The translations under genes were made by a program, and so were the position numbers. The notes under the pieces are model-generated. The model was given only the letters and a program-made list of their open reading frames with translations, was not told the DNA's origin and made no database searches. Positions 35,727-48,594 of a DNA stretch of 64,000 nt are shown one piece after another. Numbering within the stretch: the stretch's first letter is position 1; every line of letters starts with the position of its first letter. The DNA comes from Cryptomeria japonica (lineage: Eukaryota > Streptophyta > Pinopsida > Cupressales > Cupressaceae). The stretch is from the NCBI RefSeq assembly GCF_030272615.1, contig NW_026729331.1, forward strand, positions 32,627 to 96,626, in the 5' to 3' direction.

Positions 35727-36586
35727 GACATATTTGAACTTGCTTTGGATTTGTTTGTTTACACATCTCTTGATTTAAGATGAACATAAAAATTTCTTCG
35801 ATAGTATTGATAGGATTTGAACAATTCATAAATGGATTTCGACTTGAACATAGGCCAATATTCTTGAATAGAATTTCTGGGTATTGATTTTTATGATAGT
35901 GTTTGATTTTGGACAAGGATGGGACTAGGAGACTCTTTGATAGGTTGGATAGACACAATATGAGAAGATGGTATTTGATAGGAAGCAATGATTTTAGGAA
36001 ACTCTAGTTCATGCTTAATATACTCATATTTACAAGATCCTTACATGATGGTACTTGATCTTGGACGGGCATGTTGCTAGAATTTTTATTGTATGGTGCT
36101 ATTTGTTGGATAGGAATGGCACCATGCGAGTTGTGGATATTCTTGGGAAAAGTAACATCATTGAATTTGTGTGATATATATTCTTCATTTTAATAGTCCT
36201 CAATAGAAATATAAAAAGAATTATTTGGATTTTGGTGTGTTTGTAATGTGTATTAATATTTTGGATAGATGGATTGGACATTATATTGTAAGGAGGAAGA
36301 TGAAGGATATACATAATGTGTGAAATAGATGGAGTGCTCTCATGAACTTGGTCTTGGAAACATTGACTAGACAGAAGGATGTCAAGTTAAGATGGGGTTT
36401 CCCTTGTCAACAGAGTCATAGGTTGAGTAATGAAAGCTCACAGAAAGTTTAGCTATAATAATCTCATAATAAAATATATTTTAATTATTATATTCAACTT
36501 GATCTACAATACTATCATCATCGTCATTAATAAATTAATTTTTGATTTGATTTGGATAGTAAAATTTCTCTAATGAATTCATAGGA
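35727..36586. repeat. Block C: ~860-bp repeat shared with 63141-64000
   Basis: Near-identical to the right end of the window in the same orientation, with scattered substitutions, and continuing past the window in the other copy. It covers short minus-strand frames such as NPINTIEEIFMFILNQEMC and YILHLPPYNI, which match in both copies. No known domain was recognised, and it may be part of an unclassified transposon. Confidence 0.93.
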
Positions 36587-37777
36587 TTAGATCTTTCTTT
36601 AATGGTGATTTTGGTTTCACATTGGCTTCACTAATGTAATGTTGACTAGTATTTTGATATTGAATAATAAATCTCTCAAACCAAGGATCATTTGTGCAAA
36701 AGGTGGTAGATTGTTTATTAGAATCTTGACAATCTTTTGAAGGCTTAGTAATTGACTTTTGTGTGAGGATAAGGATTTGTTTTTTTCTAAATGATTTTGG
36801 ATTTAGGCATAGATAGGTTTTGAGTGTCTTGTCATAGAATGGTGTTTCCCTTCTATTTTTGAAATTTGGATGGTAAGTAGAATATGGGTGGGAGGATAGA
36901 AAGTTAGTTACATTTTTTCTTAAAATAGTATCATCTAAGGATTCAGGAACTCATCCTAATGTACAATATTACTAGAATCAAATATCAAGTTAAATGAGAT
37001 CTTATTCTTCCTGATCAACTAAAATACCACCATCATGATCATTATGATCTTGTATTGGTTCAAGAAAATAATTTTATCTAAGGCAATCATGGTACTTGGT
37101 TTACCCTTAATTATGATTTTAAGCTTTACTAAGGGAGGATATGGATCCATTTTTTATGCCTATTTATATATCTAATTAATAATTAATGTATATTAAATAT
37201 TTGAATATATTATATAGTTAATTAATAATTAAAATTAAATATAATAAAAAACATATATCTAAATATAATGTTTATAATTAGTATTATTAATCATTACTAA
37301 TTGTCTATAGAATAAAATAATGTATTTTGACTCCTCACTCCTCCATAACTTCCATTATAAAACATTTGTTAATATAATTAGCCGATAGGCTATATTATGG
37401 ATGGAGTTTGAGTTGTAAACATGTCTCACACTAATATACCATCATTTTAGCACTGATATACTATGTTTTTAACACCAATATATAGTTTTCATCGATCATT
37501 TGTTTGGGACTATATGCAGTTAAAGAAACACTGTATCTTTTAATTGTTGGTAAACTATATAATATATTTCAATAAATGCAAGATCAAATAAATCTAATTC
37601 ATTGACAATCAATTAGAATACAATCATAAATGCTAAAAAAATGTCCACCTTTTCAACCACTCTATAATTATTGATGACTCTAACACCACCCAAAATTATT
37701 CATATAATGCTTCTGCTTTGGCTTCATCATCATTTGAAACTTCAGCCTGTTTATTGATAACATAAAAGCACCCAGCA
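36587..37777. other. AT-rich spacer; includes a stray TLP-flank piece
   Basis: 37331-37400 (CTCACTCCTCCATAACTTCC then AATATAATTAGCC) resembles 6940-6990, which in block A precedes the TLP upstream element. The continuation reappears at 38325, so 37400-38320 looks like inserted DNA. The rest is unrecognised. Confidence 0.45.
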
Positions 37778-38060
37778 TGTTTAAAACGAGCAATGAAAAT
37801 ACATAATAATGAACAGAAAACAACAGAAAGAATAATAGACACAACAATGAACTCGAGACACAAGATTAACGTGGTTCACCACTAAGTGGCTACGTCTACT
37901 AGAAAGCAAAGAGAATTCTTATTAACCAATATCTAATACTACACAGTACATCATGTATGGGCTACACACAGCCATTTATATAAACATATCAAATATGAAA
38001 TGAAGAGTCTTCTGGGGAAGACAAACAGCCATGTGACTGTTGGGCTTCATATTCCCAACA
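37778..38060 (-). repeat. Possible solo LTR
   Basis: The segment starts TGTTTAAAAC and ends ATTCCCAACA, with TG/CA ends and a 4-bp terminal inverted repeat. It contains a GATTAACGTGGTTCACC phrase typical in my memory of Copia LTRs in reverse. There is no matching target duplication and no internal region, so the call is tentative. Confidence 0.35.
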
Positions 38061-38324
38061 CTATTATCATCATTTTAATATGACCATCCAAGGTAGCAAA
38101 ACATTGTGGACTGGAATGTACTACTATAAAATCTCAAACAAACTTTGTATTTGTAAAAGAGAGCGCAAATAGATTGTTGTGAATAATTTTAACTCACAAA
38201 TTTAACATTTATTAATCAAAATAATATATTAGATATATAAATTGAATTGACTTTCTAACCTATTAATTTAGAAAGGTTTTTCTACCGGCATAATACTTAC
38301 ACCCCTTTTGTGCACATGCTAGTT

Positions 38325-39025
38325 AACTAAATTCAACATGCATTGTCATGGTTTTTGAAACATACGCAACTTTAGGTATTGAAAGTCACAGATCGCTGCT
38401 TTGAATACAAATAAGTAGATTTTGACAATGCAGAAATTGTCAAGCCAGAGATAAACATAAGTCTGATTGTTCATGACCATTCGAATTTCAAAAGACTGGG
38501 GCTCTCATTATCATATGATAGGCGGCTTTGAACTCTGGTCTTTCCTTCCATCGTAACACGCGGAGCTCTCTTCTCTGTATAAGTAACTAAACTCCTACTT
38601 GAATACTCAATGTATCCATCTAGAAAGATACTAGAAAACATCAGCTTTGAGACATCTATATCAATGCATTTTTGTTAATGTTTGGGGTAATATTCTGTTT
38701 CATTATCAGAATGTAGAAAGTCGGGATTAATTTCAAACGTGGACGGTTCTTCACATCTTGATAATGGATCACATGACATGATTGAGATTGATAAAATAAT
38801 ATATTATATACTAATTGTAAATAATGAAAAATCGTGATCAATAGAAAAAATACAGAGTAAAATATATAAGCTTCCAAAGAAATGTTTAAATGCTGACAAG
38901 GGTTGTCGTAACACACACGGCTTCTCAAGCCGGTTTCATGTTTTCTTGCTTCATTCGATCCAGACGGTATAATGGCAACAGTTTCAGATCTTGCGCTTCT
39001 TGTAGCTAGATTGGCTACTACATAA
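38325..39025 (+). pseudogene. TLP pseudogene 2: 5' flank and signal-peptide start only
   Basis: The flank aligns with 52565-53213 and 25190-25750. The promoter motif at 38557 reads CACGCGGAGCTC, so the G-box CACGTG of the other copies is changed by one base. An ATG at 38972 opens MATVSDLALLVARLATT and then stops at 39025. No intron, exon 2 or mature TLP sequence follows. Apart from Met and the SDLALL core it no longer resembles a working signal peptide. Confidence 0.85.
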
Positions 39026-39030
39026 GAGAG

Positions 39031-39180
39031 CTATTTAAGACATTTTTTAAAGACAATATTAGTATATTGTCTTAAATACTTGAATTATTATTTAATTATC
39101 TTAAATTAAAAAATAAAATGATTTTAATTTGTCTTAAATTAAAAGTTAAGACAAAAGATACATGAATTTTCAAAAGAGGA
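39031..39180. repeat. AT-rich hairpin cluster, MITE-like
   Basis: 39050-39073 is a perfect hairpin with 10-bp arms (AAGACAATAT / ATATTGTCTT, loop TAGT). Near 39131 TGTCTTAA pairs with TTAAGACA eight bases on. The GTCTTAAAT motif recurs across the stretch. It replaces the rest of TLP pseudogene 2. Confidence 0.45.
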
Positions 39181-41556
39181 ATGGTGGGAAGTGAAAACAT
39201 AAAATCAATCATCCCTAACCTACTTTTTTTACCACAAACTCTTAGAAACTGAGTCAACCCCCTTACAAAATTTGTGATGGTTGCAATGGATCGGCCTGCA
39301 ACATTTGGCTTCCAACGAACTCGATTAGAAGAGGTAGTTTTGTGGGAAAATATAAATTTGTAAAGGAAAAGATTGGTTTTTATTAGGATGATAGCTTGTG
39401 TATCAAATCTCTACATTTCTACTTTTCTTGAGCAGGATCTCACCGTGCCACTGGTTGTCTATTCGACAACCACTCCGTCGTGGCCCTCATCTTTTACTTC
39501 TCAACCATTCTTTCACAAAATGAAGGAATAGGCAAGGAGCGACCCTTCCATGTCATGTGGCACCACCCATCAAAAATGTGAGGGATCCCAGTGTTAGAAA
39601 GTGCATATCTCAAAGGGGTGCATATATGTTAGAAATGGAATTGATTGGGAAATGTTTCTCGGGGTTCCATATCGGTGACTAGTCTTAACTGTAGGCCAAT
39701 ACTTGCTCATACCCCCCATGGTCAATTATATGGCATTCGACCCAGTTTGGGATTTCAAACACTGGGGCGCCCCCTTCATTCACTCCATTATTTTAGGATC
39801 CCTCAATTGGGGGTTTAAAGATTTTTTTTGTTCATTGGCCATGAGCTGGAGTCAGATAAAATTGGTTTTTGAGCCCATATATATTTCTTTATGAAAGCAA
39901 TATATGGCAATGAAATCTTGAGAAATCCTTATTCTCATCTTAGGCACTCTGGTTTCATATTTTTATAATATATGCAATACGATATTCTAGAAGTAGTGAG
40001 AGATAAGTTTTCATCTATAAGAGGTGGGTCCTTTTTGGCACTGATGTATTATAAAGTGCCAAAAGGTTACTACAGTCCTCACGTTTCCTTATCCCATGGC
40101 ACCAATCAAAAGCTATTGAATTTTTAATTTAGGGTTGAACTGTAATGTTTAGGATCAATACTAAAAATTACTTTATCTGCATTTGACTGGTTGAGAATGA
40201 AAATCTTAAGATTAATCAAGTTATTTAAATGATGTCAATAAATTATATTTCACCTATTTTGTGTTTCCAGCTTTGGTTAGTTTGTCTCATGATACTCTTT
40301 ACCCTTGCATGCAGTAGTAGATAATTACACCTCAATACAATTTCTTCATTTGGAAGTACAATACTGCTTAACTTTGTGTAGTCTATAGTAATTAAAGAGG
40401 GAAGAGGTGCCATAGCTGAAGAACCCTACTTTTAGGGTGTGTGGTGCCTATATGGTAAAGTTTCGCCCACAAAATTTTGGTCTACAATGAAGAGAGGTTC
40501 CAAGTATTCACTGCATTTACAACCCTGCCTTTTCCTCTCTGTTGTGCTTCATATTCAGATTGAATGTACAATGCTTTATTTAATATGAAGATTGTTTTCC
40601 TTCTCATTAATGTGAGTGAGGCCTTTTTTAGTCAACCATGTATCATTGAGTTGTATCCCTTAGTTGCTGTGATTTTTTCTTCATGTGGATTCTTTGTTTA
40701 GTTTCATATGATTGTACTATCTAATTAGTTTTGATTGTATCATTTAGCCATGTATTCATGAGATTCCTTATTATCTGCAACATTGGAGTTGGATAGTCCT
40801 AAACATATCTACCACTGATGTTAACAATGAACATCGAATTCATTTCTCCATGAAAACTTAATAACTGTAGCAAATTAATGTCTCTTATTTCATTCATGTT
40901 CTATAATTCATAAAGTTGTCTTTTATTCTGATTTTTCCTCTGTCAAGATCATTTGGTGCTCTACCCTTTGGTGGCAAGAAAGGAGCCTTTGCGTGCTAAC
41001 ACTGTCTTGGCATCTCTTTGGGCTCATTATCTTTGAAAGCTCCTTTATGACCAAAACATATCATTCCATGTGGAACACTAACCTTAAACAAGTATAAACA
41101 AAATATTCTATGAAAGAACATAATATCCTTAGGGAGCCTGAAACGACTGAAATATATTTCACTCAACCTTTCTACATGACATCCTTATCCTTTCATCACT
41201 CTTGTTATTTCTTCATGGGTATTCACTCATGATAGTCCTTGACATACTGTATACAATTGCTTCTCTATGATGGATGCCTCTTGTTTTCACCGTGATGGCT
41301 CTTGAATATCTCGGGTTTGATCTCTTCATTAGTACTAGGTCTGTTGTTTGGTTACTATAACTATTTACTATAACAACGTCTGGGATCAGAAATCAAGTCT
41401 GAATTTAGTAAAACAATGTCTATGTTTACTATAACAACGTCTAGGATCAGAAATCAAGTCTGAATTTAGTAAAACTGTGTCTGTGTTCACTACTGAGAAA
41501 TTACACAAAAATTGTCAAGAACAAAAAGGCTTAACTTTTCAGATTCAAAGAGCTTC
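39181..41556. other. Spacer with a short tandem repeat; no gene recognised
   Basis: 39181-40450 is less AT-rich and may be transposon-derived, but no coding motif was seen. 41364-41485 holds two copies of a 61-bp unit listed separately. Confidence 0.45.
41364..41485. repeat. 61-bp tandem repeat, two units
   Basis: TTTACTATAACAACGTCT begins at 41364 and 41425, and each is followed by GATCAGAAATCAAGTCTG and TTTAGTAAAAC. Confidence 0.92.
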
Positions 41557-43474
41557 TAGAGCTGCTTCCAATAGGGCATAGTCAACACATGCAATCACCA
41601 TTAAGGCATATGATGATGAAGAGCACTCATCCAAGGGCACAGTCAACTTACCTCTTAGAGCTGGGCCAGTTACAAACGATGTGGTATGTCAAGTCCTTGA
41701 TCTAGAGCTCACATACAACATAATTTTGGGACATCCATGGATACATGAAATGAGAGTATTACCATCAACATATCATCAATGTATCAAATTTCCTTACAAT
41801 AGAGTTGATGTAAAAATAAAAGGTGATCCAAATCGGTTCATATGTTGGAATAACCTATGACCAGGATCAGAGATAATAATTCCAATTAATAGAGAAGAAA
41901 CTCCATCATCAACATATGTGAATCCAGAATCCTTGAAAGCTTTTGCATCAAAGCAAGTAGAGCTCAAATAAAAATTCAAGGTTAAAGACATGGGATGTGG
42001 TGAGTATATCTTTCATGTTGATCAACTCCCACTATCTCCTAAGGCATTTAGTTGACAGGAGTATCCTACAAATAATTTAAAATATCAAGGAATTAGGTAT
42101 GAACCACCCAGTATTGTGGCTACTAAGGTCTAAATGCAAATCTCCTCTAGTGGCGCGAGCAACTCTCGATATCAATAGTCCTAAGAGTGGTGCCAAAAAA
42201 GAATCTATTGAATATCACCATCCCTCTGGAGAACTCATACAACCTTACCATGTTATCCACTCATTCCATTTCCACTCCACTTATAGACTTGGATCAATAA
42301 GAATTACAAAATCCCTTACTTGTTGGGGATCAAAAGTCAAGCTTTGAAAAGAAAAATCTTAAAGTAAAAAATAAAGAGAATTCCTTCATTCCAAATCAAA
42401 ATCAAAGTCAAGGATAAAAATCCTATGAAGAAAAAAGAACAAGAGTTGATCTCCCCTAATATGGGCCAACGTAGTTCACACATTAGTAATTCTACCTTAG
42501 TTCCTTCATCAAGGAACACAATTAATGGAGAAACACATCATTTAGTCAAGGAATGTCGAAGCTACAATCATAAGGTAAATTCTGGCACATTTGAGGTGGG
42601 TGACTTAGTTATCAAAGAAAATCATAAGAATCAACAAGATAGAGAGAAAAAGGGAAATTTCGAACCAAATTGGATTGGTCCTTACGTCATCACAACATTC
42701 TATGGATCAAGTGCATATCAACTCTCAACACAAGATGGAGAACCTTTGGAGGACCCTATGAATAGAATGCACCTTCACAGGTTTTACACATAGTTTTTCA
42801 GAATATCCCATTGTCAAAAATACAAAAAAATACAAAAAAATATTAAAAAATATTAAAAAAATACCAAAAAATAATAAAAATAAAAAAGATCGTTACTTGG
42901 TGAAAACTTGTCAAATAGGCACTGTGTGACACAAAAAAAATAAAAAATAAAAAAAGGTAAAGACAAATAAATTCTTCCAACGATGAAAACCACTTCGATG
43001 ACGTCTTGGGCAAATACCATTGTGAAAACTGGGTTATTGGTGCCATGCTTAGAGACATTGGTCCTCCCTCCTTCAGAATTCAATCTGATCCTTTCACCTT
43101 GCTCACACTCACATCCTACTACTCCCATCATGGTTGGTTATTGATCTACCTAACATTGGTTCCCTTTCATACAACTTCCCCTTCCTTTCCATTCCTCTTC
43201 TTCCACAATAAATCAAGTCCTATTTGTAACTAGGGAAAATCCTAAGTCTAGTGATGGGTGTCGAACCTTAAGCATCACATGTTTTGAGAAGCATCATCTT
43301 TTTATCTCCTTTTTCTGTTCACGCACAGTTCACAATAAAAGAGCATTTGCATCGCCAATCCACAATAAAATTCCATTATTCTCTGCAATAAAGTATAAAT
43401 TTCATAGATTCAGTCAATTTTAGATGAGAAGCAATCAACACTAATAACTTGAGGATTCCAGTTTATGTTGGTGT
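41557..43474 (+). pseudogene. Ty3/Gypsy (Tat-type) remnant with a central deletion
   Basis: 41580-42060 matches the protease-end region of the large Gypsy element (57440-57860; LRAGPVTNDVVCQVLDLELT-type reading). After poorly matched sequence it resumes at about 42540-42793 with the integrase tail (frame 42425-42793: YNHKVNSGTFEVGDLVIKEN, ending MHLHRFYT). It continues through the 3' region (GGTGAAAAC and GATGAAAACCACTTCG phrases, CAATAAAGTA) to about 43474. RT, RNase H and the integrase core are missing. Several stops interrupt the protease part. It is more decayed than the 55741-63140 copy. Confidence 0.88.
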
Positions 43475-44019
43475 CAAGTCTTGGTTTTATTTTGATTATA
43501 TCTTGTATGGTGACAAGTCTTTTAGCTTTTCAAGGATGCCTCTGACTAGAGATTCTATCTCTAGGATGTCTTTGACTAGAAAGGTGAAGATGGGGTATGT
43601 TCACCTATTTTGTTGTCTGTGGATTGTCTCTTAGTAATGCTATGTGTTGTCCAAGGATATGAGGGCATTGTGAGTCTAGTGTGAATTGGAGCATTCCTTG
43701 TTTGTGATTGTTTGATCTCCATGCAAATGGGTACAATGAATTTCTAGGTCAAGCACATATCTGGATTGTCAAAACCTATTTGCCATAATTAAGCTCAATG
43801 ATGATAATAGCACAAGAAGTTCTTTTCACTTCCATATCTTCTACCTTTCATCCCCTTTTTCCACTATCCCTTCTCGAGTCTGTGTAGCCTGCTATCATAT
43901 GACTAAGTATAATGACACACCAAAAAGATCTTCTTATGATATAGTTTTATTCTACATCATTACATGTTAGCACATAATACACATGCATTTAGAAATCATG
44001 ATAGCATCACATCCTACAT
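43475..44019. other. Spacer between Gypsy remnant and TLP 3' flank
   Basis: Includes a short repeated phrase (GATGCCTCTGACTAGA / GATGTCTTTGACTAGA near 43537 and 43565). It ends in CCTACATACACTAT, which also occurs at the left end of the large Gypsy element (55761-55774), so it may be Gypsy 5' leader or LTR sequence. Confidence 0.4.
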
Positions 44020-44744
44020 ACACTATTGAATTGGGGTACTAAGGCGTTCCTGTGGTTTTATTGAATAGTGTTTTTTACAATATGTATGTACTAAGTATTT
44101 ATGTTTTATTCATTTGAAATATATTTTTTAAATTAAAGCATGTATTTTGAGAGGATGCACATATCACTTGTAGCACAATTAGATGACTCCCACAAGTAGT
44201 ATGGTACTTGGCATGGACAATAAAAAGAATCTTTCTTTTATTCTTCTTTATTTCTAGCTAAGATATTAGATGCTTCTTCTCCTATTATTATCATTAATAT
44301 AATTATACGATTATTCATAATTTTTCTAAAAATATAAATTAATAAAAATATTGATGGAACTATCTTGTTGAAAGAAAGTAAAATCATTTCTTTAACAAGA
44401 ATACACATTCCTAATTGTACACGATCTATATGTTTTGTCACATAAAATTCAATAGTGAAAATTGTGTCTTCTATTGGGTAAGCTTCTTACTAGAAAATTC
44501 TTACACTAGATATCATATAATTTTATTAAAAAAGTTATTCATTTATTTCTCAACCCTTCACTTTGTATAAAAGATGGAATAATCACTTAACCTTGTACAA
44601 GATAATCTACTATAGAGGAACAAATAGTTATTGTAAAAGATGGTGTACATACACTCCAATATTTTCACAATCAATCTATAACTTTAATATATGTTTACAT
44701 AGGATTTCATCATTTATATATGACTGACAAATGTGGATTACTAG
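44020..44744. repeat. Third copy of the TLP downstream flank, rearranged
   Basis: 44026-44145 resembles 8235-8365, and 44255-44740 resembles 7385-7870. The piece that is farther downstream in blocks A and B therefore comes first here. The minisatellite is absent. It probably marks the 3' side of TLP pseudogene 2. Confidence 0.75.
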
Positions 44745-46212
44745 TTTAACATTGTTGAACACACTGTAAGACTAAGAGGGGTGGTAAAGCAATCTAGATC
44801 AATTCTTTTCAGATCTATACAACAATTAATCTGATACTGCAATTGCAAAACATAAAACCATAAAGCACATTTAGCACATGAACATTAGATACATGGAAAA
44901 CTCTATAAGCGAAACAACATATTGAGAATCACACTCAAAATATAATAAAACTAATTAAAAGGATTTAGGCTCATTACCCAGGAACAATATGCACCTAAAG
45001 GACTTGAAATGCTAACGCACGCAAACTTAGGGAAAAATGCAAAGAGAATTAGAAAATGCAAATTCATAGCTCTGAGAACCTCATTCTTTGCGAGTGCCAT
45101 ATCCAGAACTAAATTGAAAGGCCATCCATAAATTTCTAGGAACCATGTTGTTGAAGAGTAGATTCAATTCCAGCGCTAGGTGCGGGGTGTTGGAGTGAAA
45201 GATTGAGTTTGTCAAGTTTCAACGATAAATTGATATGCATATTATTCTTTCAGATAGGAGAGATAGGGAAACTCAAGCTAGTCTTCATTAGGATTGATTC
45301 TTCTGAAAACTCCATAAAATTGATAGCAGCAACATCTGCAACATCACGTTATAGATTGGTGTGAAGCGGGCCAGTGGTCTGTACACAATGCAATCAGACC
45401 TTCGTGGAAGGAACAGTAAATTTCCTTGAAAAAAGACTAACCCAAAATTAATTTGGCTTCTAATAGGAGGAAAAACTAATGGGCATTCCCACCATATATA
45501 TATAGTCTATGGGCTAATAAAAATTTCATCAATATTTAAATGGGTAATGTGAAAAAAAGGAATTCATATGCAATATCTTATTAAAATTTTGAAGTTCAAA
45601 TATTTTAATTCTAATTAAACAGGTAATGTTATTCTCTTAAGATTACATAGTTCTAATCAAAAATCATTCTACATTATTCACAACAATAATATACATACAT
45701 ACATACATACATATTTGAAAAGAAGATATTTGTATTTGAAAAAAATACAAACGTTTTAATTTCTAATAAAACAAGTACATAGTTTATGAGTATATTGACA
45801 TAAAAATAAGGGGATGGCTTTATGTTTCCTAACAAGTCATTTGAAACAAACTTAACAAAAACAAATTTACACAACTATAGACATCACTTAAACCATAATG
45901 CTAAAATTAGACTACACATCCATAAATACATAAAATTTAGTATTAAACGATGCATAATACAATATGTATGCAACTATGTGAGTGTGTGTTCATCTAGTTT
46001 CCATCATGCTAATTATTGCAAGGTGGGTAGGAAACTTCTACCACACCCAAGTTCTTTTCTTTGACATGTTCTTGCATCATTCCCACTAAGATTAAATGAT
46101 CAATAGGTTAGTCCACAAAACTATAGTTGAAGAATATTTCATCATAATTTCCATTTTAATGCCATGCATTTAAAAATAACATCTAATGTAAAAAGCATTT
46201 ATCCATAATAAA
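44745..46212. other. Spacer, nothing firmly recognised
   Basis: 44766-45480 begins TGTAAGACTAAGAGGGGTGG and reads like the edge of a Copia LTR, but no partner was found. 45691-45712 is a short (ATAC)n run. The right edge is the LTR of gag-only element B. Confidence 0.4.
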
Positions 46213-46665
46213 TGTGGGATTTTGCCAAGATCAAGAGCTCAATGAAAAGTACAAAATAGAGAGAGAAAATATTGATAGGATTAAGCTATATTCTATCAAG
46301 ATGAAAATACTGATCAACTGGATCATCAAGTTACATATAATATAGATGGGCCTTATTATAAAGGCAAGGCTAGGAGACAAGAGAGCACACAATGATGTCA
46401 TGTGGCTCAGTGAGATGCAAGGGTACGTAGGGGTAGGTAGGAGAAATAGTAAAATATTCCACATGAGGTGGATCACCCACTAAAGGTGGAATTATCACTC
46501 CACAATAAGTGGATATGATAAGTAGAAACAAGATCACACCATAAAAGGTGGAAATTCTCCTACATACACACTCTCAATGTAGAAAATCTCCCTAGGTGTC
46601 TCATATGCAAACTACTATGATATGCATGTACCTAAGTAAACTTAAGTAAAGTGTAATTATATCCA
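46213..46665 (-). repeat. LTR of gag-only element B (left, complete)
   Basis: 453 bp. It shows the LTR end that lies outside the window in copy A. Confidence 0.88.
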
Positions 46666-46774
46666 AGATGTATGTATGATTGCCCATAAAAATTCTACAG
46701 CGTGTGGAAAGGCTCATATGAAGAGGCCATAGACTGCAAAGATGCCATATGATGAGAATCCCCTAAATCTAGAA

Positions 46775-47445
46775 GTCATGTCCTTGAATCATGACTTGTA
46801 ATAACACAAAGAGTTTTTCCCTTTCCTTTATCTGTCCCAAAGGAGTGATTCTTTCCTTTATCCTTTTCCTTGGAAGAAGAAGCCAAAGTAGACATTCTAG
46901 AAGGTAAATTGATTTTGTTCTCCTCAAGAATATGTTTCAATTCATCAATATCATTCTTGTAACAATGTTGTTCATCATGTCCTAACTTCTTGCAATATGC
47001 ACAAAAAATATTGTCCTTAGATTTCCTCTTAGGTGAGGATGTAGAATCACCTTATTGTGGAGAGGAGGATTGTGCTCCATCTTGTTGTACTTTAGACTTA
47101 GGTTGCTTTGATTCTTGCCTTTTCCTTGATTTCGTTGATTCCCTCTATTAGCCACCAATGCTTGCGACTTTGAAAATTTGAGAATCCCCATCTTGGTCAA
47201 CTTAGATTGGTCAAGTATTAATATCTTTGTGAATGCATCAAAGGGAGAAGTGTATGAGGAACTTTGAGCTAACCTCTATGTGTGAAAGCTAGATACAAAG
47301 GCTGCATACTCTGATGAAAAAAAAGTCCAACAAGTTATAAATCAATTGAGAATCCTTCTTGTCAATACCACAATCCTTTAGATTTTCTCTTAGATCATTT
47401 TCTTTTGTGACATAATCTTGGATTGTATCAAAATCCTTAGGAAAA
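46775..47445 (-). pseudogene. Copia-like gag of element B, N-terminus deleted
   Basis: The C-terminal half with the knuckle region (near 47005-46965) is recognisable by alignment to 515-970. A CAA-to-TAA change near 47053 adds a stop and the first knuckle residues are altered. The N-terminal half ends at the deletion joint near 47441. Confidence 0.8.
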
Positions 47446-48141
47446 AAACTACAAACTAATGGGATATTATGAAAGTAGATGAAAAATTATGCACTTTAAA
47501 AAATATGGCACCTAAAAAGAAGGTCGTATGACCCCAAACGAAGCCTCTGAAGTTGCAAAATTGGGGATTACACAGGTACAGTCATCAAAATTTGAAAATT
47601 CTGAAAAATATATCCATTAAAATAAGAAACTTCCTCTACCACTGTGAAGAGCACAAAATTCTAGCCCATTTCAAAATAAAATGCACCAAAAAAGGAGCCA
47701 AAATGAGAAAGTTATAGCCATTTGAAGTTGAACTGCAAATGCAAGGGGTAGAATTTTTTTCCAAAATGTTGATGTAATGCTGACATCAAAATTTCAATGT
47801 GTTAAATTTGACAGCCGTCTTCCCATCAAAATGGTCTCCGCACCCCTTGTCCGGGTTGCACAGATGATGACATCGGCAATACGAAAGATGATGCATGGCT
47901 TGCTGACTGAGCTGTATGGAATTCGACGTGGCGTGCCTAGTTGAATAGGCGAAATTTTTTCCTTCACCAAATATGGCCGAGTTTATACTGAAAATTTATG
48001 CAAATGGTCTCTCGAACTCAACCATGATGTCCAAATTGTTGTAGGACGCCCCCAAAAATGTAGATTCCCAAATCCAAAAATTGAAGCCTCCAAAATATCT
48101 CAAAAAGACTAATCAGTGAAGCCCTCTAGGCTCTGATAACA

Positions 48142-48564
48142 TGTGAGATTTTTTGAAGATCAAGAGATCAATGAAAAGTACAAAATATTGATAGGAATAA
48201 AATCTATCAAGATGAAAATACTGAACAACTAGATCATCAAGTTACATACAATATAGATGAGCCTTCTTACAGAGGCAAGGCTAGGAGACAACAGAGCACA
48301 ATGATGTCATGTGGCTCAATGAGATGCAAGGGTAGGTAGGATAAATAGTAAAATATTTTACATGAGGTGGATCACCCACTGAAGGTGGAATTATCACTCC
48401 ACAATAAGTGGATATGATAATTAAAAACAAGATCACACCATAAAAGGTGGAAATTCTCCTATGTACACACTCCCAATGTAGCACATCTCCCTACGTGTCT
48501 CATATAAAAACTACTATGATATGCATGTACCTAAGTAAACTTAAGTAAAGTGTAATTATATCCA
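48142..48564 (-). repeat. LTR of gag-only element B (right)
   Basis: Pairs with 46213-46665 and with 2530-2954. Confidence 0.88.
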
Positions 48565-48594
48565 AATGAATAAATAATTACACCAACAATAAAA

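Larger units (their letters stand above)
46213..48564 (-). mobile_element. Gag-only LTR retrotransposon (TR-GAG-like), copy B
   Basis: LTRs at 46213-46665 (complete, starts TGTGGGATTTTGCC) and 48142-48564, with the primer site at 48130-48141 now reading gctctgataaca (one change from copy A). The internal region lacks about 650 bp present in copy A: sequence equal to 1178 joins sequence equal to about 1830 near 47441. This removes the N-terminal half of gag. As in copy A, no pol is present. Confidence 0.85.

Noticed and set aside
38656-38928. 90-residue minus-strand frame upstream of TLP pseudogene 2
   Set aside because: It lies in TLP promoter flank that is conserved as DNA in three copies but does not keep the frame in the others.
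44766-45480. Another Copia LTR starting TGTAAGACTAAGAGGGGTGG
   Set aside because: Only one edge resembles an LTR. No partner copy, primer site or coding region was found, so it is left as spacer.
46208-48569. Target-site duplication of gag-only element B
   Set aside because: The five bases left (ATAAA) and right (AATGA) do not match, and shifting the LTR border by one base does not help.
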